DNA of 64,000 bases from an uncultured Collinsella sp. (GTDB lineage: Bacteria > Actinomycetota > Coriobacteriia > Coriobacteriales > Coriobacteriaceae). The stretch lies in the NCBI GenBank assembly GCA_900544865.1, contig UQXA01000005.1, positions 1-64,000 on the forward strand, given 5' to 3'. Of the stretch, positions 58,164 through 64,000 are shown piece after piece (the stretch's first letter is position 1; each line of letters opens with the position of its first letter). The position numbers and the translations under genes are program-made. Below the pieces are notes generated by a model, which saw only the letters and a program-made list of their open reading frames with translations, made no database searches and had not been told where the DNA came from.

Positions 58164-60629
58164 ATGGAATCGTTGTACCGAAAGTATCGCCCGCTCACCT
58201 TCGACTCCGTGGTGGGCCAGCAGCATATCGTCTCGACGCTCGAGCACGCCATCACCGAGGGGCGCCTGTCCCACGCGTACCTGTTCTGCGGACCGCGCGG
58301 CACGGGCAAGACCACCATGGCGCGCATTCTGGCCAAGGCGCTGCTGTGCCGCAATGCCGAGGCGGCGCGCGCCGAGGGTGCAAGCGGCTGCATGCCCGAC
58401 GGTACTTGCGAGGAGTGCGAGCTCATCGCCGAGGGCAACCACCCGGATGTCTACGAGCTCGATGCCGCAAGCCGTACCGGCGTGGACAACGTGCGCGAGG
58501 AGATCATCAACTCCGTCAACTTTGCCCCGGTGCGCGGCAAGTACAAGATTTATATCATCGACGAGGTCCACATGCTCACGACGGCGGCGTTTAACGCGCT
58601 GCTCAAGACGCTTGAGGAGCCGCCGGCGCACGTGATCTTTGTGCTGTGCACCACCGACCCGCAAAAGATTCTGGAGACCATCCTCTCGCGCTGCCAGCGC
58701 TTCGATTTCCACCGTATCGGCAACGAGGATATCGAGCATCGCCTGGCATACGTGTGCGAGCAGGAGGGCTTCGATTACGACGACGAGGCGCTCGCTATCG
58801 TGGCGCGCCATGCCAAGGGCGGCATGCGCGACGCGCTGTCCACGCTGGAGCAGCTGAGCGTCTTTGGCAACGGTTCTGTGCATGCGGACGACGCCCGCTC
58901 GCTTTTGGGCGAGGTTTCGGACCAGATTCTGGGCGAGTTTTCCCGCGCCATTGCCGATCGCGATGTTGCCGAGCTCTATGGGCTGATCCGTGCGCAGGTT
59001 GAGGAGGGCAATGACCTGCTGGAGCTGACGCGCGACCTGGTGGCGCATATGCGTGACGTGTACGTTGCCTGCGTTGCCGGTGCCCGTGCCGAGCTGTTTG
59101 AGGGCGGCTCCGAGCAGGCCGAGGCGCTTGCTGCCGAGGCCGCTGCCTTTGGCGAGCATCCTGCCGACCGCCTGGCCCGTGTGCTGACAGTGCTCGACGA
59201 TGCCGCACTGGAGATGAGGGGCGCGAGCGACGTGCGCCTGGTGCTCGAGATTGCCTGCACGCGTCTGGCGCGTCCCGAGGCCGATTTGACGATTGAAGCT
59301 TTGGCTGAGCGCGTAGCTCGCTTGGAGGCCATGGTTGCCAACGCCGCCGTTCCGGCGAGCGTGGCTGCTGCTCAAGCGAGTGCGCCTGCTGCATCCGCAC
59401 CCGCTGTCCAGCAGCCGACGCTGATCTCGGGTGCCCGAGCCGCTACTCCTGCGGCGACCGCTGCCCCCGCTGCTACGTCCGCGCGCCAGGGCGGTATGCC
59501 TTGGGACCGTGGTGCTGCCGCTCCGGCGGCTCAGCCTGCGTCCCGTTCTGCGTCCGTGTCAGTCTCCAAGCCTGCAGCGCCTGCGCCTCAGCCCGTTGCG
59601 GCCCCCGCGCCTGCCACCGCTCCGGCACCTAAGCCCCAGCCCAACAATGCCGCCCAGGTTGCCGCCGCCGGTGCTGCCGAGACGCCCGCGGTCGAGGATG
59701 CCGGAGAGCTGCAGCGCAAATGGGCCGAGGTTGTCGAGCGTGTCAAGGCGCGTCAGGCTTCCTACGCAGGGCTTTTGCTCAACGCCCGCGCCACGGCCGA
59801 CGACGGCTCCAGGCTCACCGTCTCGTTCCCTGCGGGCTCGACCTTTGCCATCAAGATGCTCGGTCGCGCCGATACACAGTCGGTGGTCCTGCCGACGGTC
59901 TGCGCGGTCTTCGGTCGTCGTACCGTCGACTATGTCCTGGATGGGGGTGGCACGCCGGCTCCTCAACATGAGGAGCATTCTCCATCTGCACGGGCTGCGG
60001 TATCTGCGGACCCGCAACCCGTGTCCTCGGTGCCCCCTGCATCCTCGAGCGCCAGCGCGACGCAGCCAAAAGCGGCGCCGGTAGCGGCACCGACCCCGTC
60101 GGCGCCTGAACCCGCTGCGCCCAAACCGGCTGCTCCGATCCCCGCGCCCAAGTCCGCTGCCGCGCCTGCGCCCAAGTCATCCGACCTGGCCAAGGCCCCT
60201 TGGCTGCGCTCCGACAACCCTGCCGGTGCTCCTGCCACGGGCAAGCCCCCGACCGAGCCCGCGCCCCGAGCGCCCGAGCGCGCGTCCGTCCCCATGGCTC
60301 AGCCGCCTGCGCAGGCTGCGCCATGGGAATCCGAGCAGGTGCCCTACGACGATGCTATGGTCGGTGGTTTTGCTGCCGATGCCGGCGGGGACGATCTGCC
60401 CCCGTTCGACGTGCCGGGTGCGGCGTCCGCGACCAAGGCCGCTGCTGTGGCACCCGCAGCCTCTGCAAACGACGACGTCCCCGCCGCTCCCTGGGAATCC
60501 AATCCCGGTGCTGGCAGCCCCTTCGGCCATCAGGGCGCAGCCCCGAGCATCCCGCAGACCGAGGACGAGGCCAAGGCCCTCATCCGCAGCGTCTTTGGCC
60601 AGGCCACCATCTTCAAGCCGGTGGAGTAG
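58164..60629 (+). CDS. dnaX: DNA polymerase III gamma/tau subunit
   Basis: An 821-residue clamp-loader subunit. It starts MESLYRKYRPLTFDSVVGQ, with Walker A GPRGTGKT (43-50), a zinc-binding cysteine group (CRNAEAARAEGASGCMPDGTCEEC), Walker B IIDEVHML, and the SRC motif (ILSRCQRF). Domain III runs to about residue 360. The C-terminal 430 residues are mostly Ala/Pro-rich, with a folded island (QRKWAEVVERVKARQASYAGLLL) that would bind the polymerase. The start at 58164 (GGGGGAG upstream) is used; the longer frame is spurious. It precedes ybaB and recR, as in many bacteria. Confidence 0.97.
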   Translation: MESLYRKYRPLTFDSVVGQQHIVSTLEHAITEGRLSHAYLFCGPRGTGKTTMARILAKALLCRNAEAARAEGASGCMPDGTCEECELIAEGNHPDVYELDAASRTGVDNVREEIINSVNFAPVRGKYKIYIIDEVHMLTTAAFNALLKTLEEPPAHVIFVLCTTDPQKILETILSRCQRFDFHRIGNEDIEHRLAYVCEQEGFDYDDEALAIVARHAKGGMRDALSTLEQLSVFGNGSVHADDARSLLGEVSDQILGEFSRAIADRDVAELYGLIRAQVEEGNDLLELTRDLVAHMRDVYVACVAGARAELFEGGSEQAEALAAEAAAFGEHPADRLARVLTVLDDAALEMRGASDVRLVLEIACTRLARPEADLTIEALAERVARLEAMVANAAVPASVAAAQASAPAASAPAVQQPTLISGARAATPAATAAPAATSARQGGMPWDRGAAAPAAQPASRSASVSVSKPAAPAPQPVAAPAPATAPAPKPQPNNAAQVAAAGAAETPAVEDAGELQRKWAEVVERVKARQASYAGLLLNARATADDGSRLTVSFPAGSTFAIKMLGRADTQSVVLPTVCAVFGRRTVDYVLDGGGTPAPQHEEHSPSARAAVSADPQPVSSVPPASSSASATQPKAAPVAAPTPSAPEPAAPKPAAPIPAPKSAAAPAPKSSDLAKAPWLRSDNPAGAPATGKPPTEPAPRAPERASVPMAQPPAQAAPWESEQVPYDDAMVGGFAADAGGDDLPPFDVPGAASATKAAAVAPAASANDDVPAAPWESNPGAGSPFGHQGAAPSIPQTEDEAKALIRSVFGQATIFKPVE

Positions 60630-60650
60630 CTGCGCAGGCGGGTATACTGC

Positions 60651-61124
60651 TCAAGAAGAGGACCCCTTGTCCGGGCGCATCTGTATTTCGGACATGTGTA
60701 GTGTGGTGCCGCGTATGTCGCATTTGAGCAGACAGGTGCGTGACGGTCGGCCTAGGATGCTGAGGTCGATACGATACGTCGCATGGCTGTCCGTGTACTC
60801 GACTTGCTCGGCGTTAATGGTTGCTCCGATTGCCAAATAAACGCCTAGCTCGGCATCGACAATCTTGAAGTCCTTTATCTTGACCTTGAACTCTTGATAG
60901 AGGGACGGGCTGTTGTAGTAAACGGTCCGGGTCCCGTCGGTGCACTCATCGGTCGCTTCCCATTTGACGGTGGGCTGGTCCGAGTTGGCTATCAGCAGTT
61001 CTGCTCCAAAGGCTATAGCATGGGTGATGACAACCAGCAATGCCCAGCCGACAAAGAGATAGAGAACCACATATGCGACGGGGTGTTTTGAGCGGATGTT
61101 TTGGAGCGCGTCGGGGACATTCAT
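60651..61124 (-). CDS. membrane-anchored protein of unknown function
   Basis: A 157-residue protein with one N-terminal hydrophobic segment (VAYVVLYLFVGWALLVVITHAIAF) and an outer domain with cysteines (DECTDGTRTVYYN, TCLLKCDIRG). GGAGG precedes the ATG. It is inserted between dnaX and ybaB on the opposite strand, breaking the usual dnaX-ybaB-recR row. The family is not recognised. Confidence 0.7.
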   Translation of the reverse strand: MNVPDALQNIRSKHPVAYVVLYLFVGWALLVVITHAIAFGAELLIANSDQPTVKWEATDECTDGTRTVYYNSPSLYQEFKVKIKDFKIVDAELGVYLAIGATINAEQVEYTDSHATYRIDLSILGRPSRTCLLKCDIRGTTLHMSEIQMRPDKGSSS

Positions 61125-61266
61125 GGGGCACCTCCAAATTACTATCTATGACAATCAAATTATACCCTGCCGCCATGTGCGCCGCCTCGAGCAGCGGTTC
61201 GGCATTTAGCTATTTAGTGGCGCACATGAAATGCCGGATTCGGCTCTACTAGATTGAGTATGCGAT

Positions 61267-61301
61267 ATTATGCAACCTTGCATAATTCGACCTTGCATAA
61301 T
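61267..61301. promoter_or_regulatory. ATTATGCAA palindrome plus half-site
   Basis: ATTATGCAACCTTGCATAAT (61267-61286) is a perfect 20-base palindrome, and a third TTGCATAAT lies at 61293-61301. It sits in the 338-base gap between the divergent unknown gene and ybaB. The gap also holds a CATGTGCGCC...GGCGCACATG inverted repeat near 61180-61230. The binder is unknown. Confidence 0.65.
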
Positions 61302-61462
61302 CTTGGGGGCGCATCACGCTCCAGGACATGTATATCGACTGAGGTAGTGTGTCCGCCCCGCTTGCTTGCCCCGCGCCGTGGTACGATTTTTGAGTTTGAA
61401 AGTCCCGCCGTGCTCCGGCTGCCCTTGCAGCTTGTCGCGCGGCCGCACGTAAAGGAGCCATC

Positions 61463-61783
61463 ATGGCCGGTATGAACATGCAGCAGATGATGAAGCAGGC
61501 TCGCAAGATGCAGGAGCAGCTTGCCGCCGCGCAGGAGAACCTCAAGTCCCAGACCGTCGACGCCTCTGCCGGCGGCGGCATGGTCAAGGTGACCGTTAAC
61601 GGCGAGATGGAGCTCGTCAACCTCACCATCGATCCCGATGCCCTCGATCCCGAGGACGTCGATATGCTGCAGGACATGATCATGGCTGCCGTCAACGAGG
61701 CCGTCCGCGGCGTCAACGAGCTCGCCAACAAGCAGATGGGCGCCATCACCGGCGGCCTCAACATCCCGGGCATGCCGTTCTAA
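61463..61783 (+). CDS. ybaB: YbaB/EbfC nucleoid-associated protein
   Basis: A 106-residue DNA-binding protein of the YbaB/EbfC family: an N-terminal helix rich in Met and Gln (MQQMMKQARKMQEQLAAAQ), a beta core (VKVTVNGEMELVNLTIDPDAL), and a C-terminal helix and tail (GITGGL-like AITGGLNIPGMPF). AAAGGAG precedes the ATG. It lies 13 bases before recR in the conserved ybaB-recR pair. Confidence 0.96.
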   Translation: MAGMNMQQMMKQARKMQEQLAAAQENLKSQTVDASAGGGMVKVTVNGEMELVNLTIDPDALDPEDVDMLQDMIMAAVNEAVRGVNELANKQMGAITGGLNIPGMPF

Positions 61784-61796
61784 GACACGCATATAT

Positions 61797-62393
61797 ATGA
61801 GTGCGAATCACAGTCTGCAAAAACTGCTCGATGAGCTGGGCCGTCTGCCGGGCATTGGTCCCAAGTCGGCCCAGCGCATCGCCTATTACCTGTTGGAGGC
61901 TGACGCCGAGGAGGCCCGCCGCCTGGCCGAGGCCATCCTGGAGGTCAAGCAGGAGGTCCACTTTTGCAGCCGCTGCTTTAACTACGCCACGGCCGACGAG
62001 TGCTCCATCTGCCAGGACCCGATGCGCGATACCACTCGTATTTGCGTGGTGGGCGAGCCGCGCGACGTCCAGGCGATCGAGCGCACGGGCAGCTACCACG
62101 GCCTGTACCATGTGCTGGGCGGCGTGATCAGCCCCATGGACAAGATTGGTCCCGAGCAGTTGCACATCCGCGAGCTGCTGGCGCGTCTGGGTCACGAGGA
62201 TATCCATGAGGTCATCATCGCCACCAACCCCAACATCGAGGGCGAGACCACGGCGAGCTATCTGGCCCGTACCATCAAGCCGTTGGGCGTCGAGGTGTCG
62301 CGTCTGGCAAGCGGCCTTCCCGTGGGCGGCGACTTGGAGTATGCCGACGAGCTTACGCTTGGCCGCGCCATCGAGGCCCGTCGCGCGATTTAG
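61797..62393 (+). CDS. recR: recombination protein RecR
   Basis: A 198-residue RecR, the partner of RecF/RecO in loading RecA at gaps. It has the N-terminal helix-hairpin-helix (LPGIGPKSAQRIAYYLL), a zinc finger (CSRCFNYATADECSIC), a Toprim domain (ICVVGEPRDVQAIE, GVISPMDKIGPEQL) and the C-terminal VSRLASGLPVGGDLEYADELTL. It follows ybaB. No strong ribosome site is visible, so its translation may be coupled to ybaB. Confidence 0.97.
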   Translation: MSANHSLQKLLDELGRLPGIGPKSAQRIAYYLLEADAEEARRLAEAILEVKQEVHFCSRCFNYATADECSICQDPMRDTTRICVVGEPRDVQAIERTGSYHGLYHVLGGVISPMDKIGPEQLHIRELLARLGHEDIHEVIIATNPNIEGETTASYLARTIKPLGVEVSRLASGLPVGGDLEYADELTLGRAIEARRAI

Positions 62394-62431
62394 GCGGCGA
62401 GCCTGCTCCTGCCGTATGTTTTCCTCGCGAT

Positions 62432-62459
62432 GCACGGGGTAGTCATAATTTCCCCGTGC
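62432..62459 (+). terminator. hairpin after recR
   Basis: GCACGGGG and CCCCGTGC pair around a 12-base AT-rich loop. There is no T-run. Two further small palindromes, GTTGTGCAAC (62472-62481) and GTTGCGCAAC (62545-62554), lie before the next gene and could be operator halves. Confidence 0.5.
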
Positions 62460-62591
62460 GACTGTGAGTTTGTTGTGCAACAAAGATGCTTCGTATCCGC
62501 TTATCGCATGGATGCTTCCGCTCGCATCCTTAATTTGCCCATTCGTTGCGCAACCTTTTGGGTTCGCTGATACACTCAAATATGGATTTGA

Positions 62592-63509
62592 ATGAATGCG
62601 TCGCTTCTGAGCGGCGTGTTTTTCTTGGAGGAGAACGCATGCGGCCCGGTGGCACTCAGACAAAGCGCGGCGCCGCGGGCGTACGCACTGCTGTCGTGCT
62701 CACTGGTGCTGGTCATAGCTGGCGTTTCTGCCTATGGCATGACCGTGCCGTCCATGATACAGGCGCATGCCGCACGCGAACCGCGCGTGGGGCATGAGGT
62801 CAAAAGTGATCTGGGCACCACGACTGGATATGCTTGGGCAAGTGTGGTCGGGCATATTGTGTTTGGCACCGACGATGCGGACGGCGCCGAGGTCCCGGAC
62901 AACGAAGTCACGCTTGCCAATGGCAAAACCATCGTGCTCACCAACACCAAGATCATCGATCGGTTGTCCAACAATAGCGTGGCGGCAACGGTGAATAAGG
63001 TCGAGCAGCAGAAGGAGCAGGACGCCCGGCAGTCCGGAAAGCCCGGTAGCTCGGATACTTCTGGCTCCGGCTCGAATTCGTCGAGTTCGGGCGGCGGCTC
63101 TGGGTCGGGCTCCTCTACCGGAGGGTCTGGAAATGGCGGCTCGACGGGCGGCAACACTGACAACGATGCAAACTCCGGTGGCCTTTCCGCTGCTGAGGAA
63201 GAGAGCATTCACAGTTGGCTTGTGACCAAGTACAACATGCTCGACGGCTACGTTTCTCGTGCCAATGACGTGGTCTCGACCTATAACTCTACGGGAGATC
63301 CCAGGCCGTGCGACAGCCTGGTCGGGGAGATGTTTGTCATTCGAGCCGAGTTCGGTCGTCAGACATTCTCGCCCCGGTCAAAGTGGTATCAGCAGTATGC
63401 CAATCTGTGGGGCTGTTATACCAACCTATGCCAATGGGTCGGCCATTACGGCGATGATGACGTCGCACTCGGTAACTTCAACAATAACGTGGCGGCGCTT
63501 GCCCTATGA
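62592..63509 (+). CDS. secreted or membrane-anchored Ser/Gly-rich protein
   Basis: Up to 305 residues with a hydrophobic segment (ALLSCSLVLVIAGVSAYGMTV, residues 32-52), a short beta domain with NGKTIVLTNTKIIDRLSNNS, a low-complexity Ser/Gly linker (about 150-195), and a C-terminal helical domain with cysteines (RPCDSLVGE, WGCYTNLCQW). The start is unclear: the best ribosome site (GGAGGAG) leads to an ATG in another frame, while this frame could start at ATG 62592 or at a GTG near 62649. Its stop codon overlaps the kinase start downstream, so the two are probably one unit. Confidence 0.68.
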   Translation: MNASLLSGVFFLEENACGPVALRQSAAPRAYALLSCSLVLVIAGVSAYGMTVPSMIQAHAAREPRVGHEVKSDLGTTTGYAWASVVGHIVFGTDDADGAEVPDNEVTLANGKTIVLTNTKIIDRLSNNSVAATVNKVEQQKEQDARQSGKPGSSDTSGSGSNSSSSGGGSGSGSSTGGSGNGGSTGGNTDNDANSGGLSAAEEESIHSWLVTKYNMLDGYVSRANDVVSTYNSTGDPRPCDSLVGEMFVIRAEFGRQTFSPRSKWYQQYANLWGCYTNLCQWVGHYGDDDVALGNFNNNVAALAL

Positions 63510-64000
63510 TGACCGATCTTGCATCCACCACACCACAATCGCTCGGTCGCGATCCCATGGTCGGCCTGCGCCTGGCGCGTGTCGACGGGTTTGAGCCGGC
63601 CATTGCGCTCGGTCAGGACGAACTGCCTGCCTATCTGCGTCGTTTTACGATGCTGTTTGCCGACGATGCCACCATGCGCCGTGGCGGTATCGGCCGCGTG
63701 ACGCGTGCCGTCAACGCCCAAGGCGAGGCCGTGGCGCTCAAGCAGCTCATCTTGCCGGCGCGCGATGAGTTCGACGACGATGCCGCTCACGAGGCGCTGG
63801 TCGCCAAGTTCAAGGCAGCGTTTCGTGAGGAATATGAATGCCACCGCGCCCTTTCGGGCCTTAAGGGCTTTCCCCGCCTCTATGGCTGGGGCGAGGTCGA
63901 CGGCGTGCCTGCAATTGTCATGGAATGGGTCGAGGGCGAGACACTTGCCCGCTTGCGTTCGCGACTCGCCGTGGACGATGCCGGACGCCTGTCGCCGCTT
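63506..64000 (+). CDS. protein kinase-like protein, 5' part only
   Basis: The frame starting ATGATGACC (63506 or 63509) is open to the window edge, 164 codons. It encodes an N-lobe of a Ser/Thr-kinase-like fold: glycine-rich loop MRRGGIGRVTRAV, a lysine in EAVALKQLILP, a helix-C glutamate in FREEYECHRAL, and a hinge VMEWVEGETLARL. The start overlaps the upstream stop codon (ATGA), so translational coupling with the secreted Ser/Gly-rich protein is likely. The catalytic loop lies beyond the window. Confidence 0.8.
   Translation, partial: MMTDLASTTPQSLGRDPMVGLRLARVDGFEPAIALGQDELPAYLRRFTMLFADDATMRRGGIGRVTRAVNAQGEAVALKQLILPARDEFDDDAAHEALVAKFKAAFREEYECHRALSGLKGFPRLYGWGEVDGVPAIVMEWVEGETLARLRSRLAVDDAGRLSPL

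Noticed and set aside
58062..59375. Minus-strand frame opposite dnaX
   Set aside because: Antisense shadow of a conserved gene with no independent start signals.
61300..61460. Possible 4.5S (SRP) RNA near dnaX and ybaB, where it often lies
   Set aside because: The conserved GGAAGGAAGCAG-type core was not found here or around dnaX; only short unrelated hairpins are visible.
62639..62797. Frame starting at the ATG behind a strong GGAGGAG site before the secreted protein
   Set aside because: It ends after about 50 codons without protein-like features, while the overlapping frame holds a signal segment and a long domain; the true start of that gene remains uncertain.

Overview
The window reads as a chromosomal stretch of a gut actinobacterium of the class Coriobacteriia, most likely Collinsella. 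This is inferred from gene content and style, not from a database search. The coding regions are GC-rich. There is a dnaK-grpE-dnaJ-hspR operon with a clpB that shares its upstream motif, an actinobacterial FHA / PP2C / SEDS-PBP / PASTA-kinase cell-envelope operon, a mannose-family PTS, and a [NiFe]-hydrogenase maturation set with NikR. Intergenic spaces are crowded with short palindromic repeats.

Layout. 0-4.3 kb: a Fic protein bracketed by two direct 95-bp repeats and preceded by an operator array, a truncated RpiR-type SIS protein, a stand-alone PTS EIIA and a lipoprotein. 4.3-11.6 kb, minus strand: thioredoxin, a small unknown protein, nikR, hypF, hypC, hypD, hypE and a HAD phosphatase. 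11.7-16.4 kb: an unknown protein, then nadA-nadB-nadC-niaR behind a long palindrome that fits a NiaR operator. 16.6-24.3 kb: a 2[4Fe-4S] ferredoxin, the dnaK operon and an aconitase-family enzyme. 24.3-26.7 kb: two unknown membrane-anchored proteins embedded in palindromic repeats. 26.8-29.7 kb: clpB and a small acidic protein. 29.9-36.8 kb: an acidic membrane protein, a polytopic DUF5692-type protein, a TetR regulator with twin operators, a large FeS/flavin oxidoreductase and hypA. 37.2-40.5 kb: the mannose-type PTS (EIIAB, EIIC, EIID) with its DUF956 partner. 40.8-41.1 kb: tRNA-Arg(CCT) followed by partial copies of itself.

41.1-51.2 kb, minus strand: one compact operon with overlapping genes, running transmembrane kinase, fhaA, fhaB, PP2C phosphatase, a single 956-residue polypeptide fusing a SEDS glycosyltransferase to a class B penicillin-binding protein, and a PASTA kinase. 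It ends at a strong terminator. The fusion puts the two halves of a peptidoglycan synthase into one chain, next to the kinase, phosphatase and FHA proteins expected to control it.

51.6-57.3 kb, plus strand: visibly more AT-rich than its surroundings. It holds a 711-residue membrane protein with two LuxR-type DNA-binding domains in tandem, a small secreted cysteine-containing peptide, two ABC permeases, an ATPase and a signal-anchored protein, with coupled starts. This is the best candidate in the window for a poorly described system: a membrane-sensed, peptide-linked ABC transporter locus.

57.3-64 kb: a YcxB-like membrane protein, dnaX, an unknown protein, ybaB, recR, a secreted Ser/Gly-rich protein and the start of a protein kinase cut by the window end. 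At least seven families of dispersed palindromes occupy the intergenic gaps; one pair shows compensatory base changes that argue for selection on folding.
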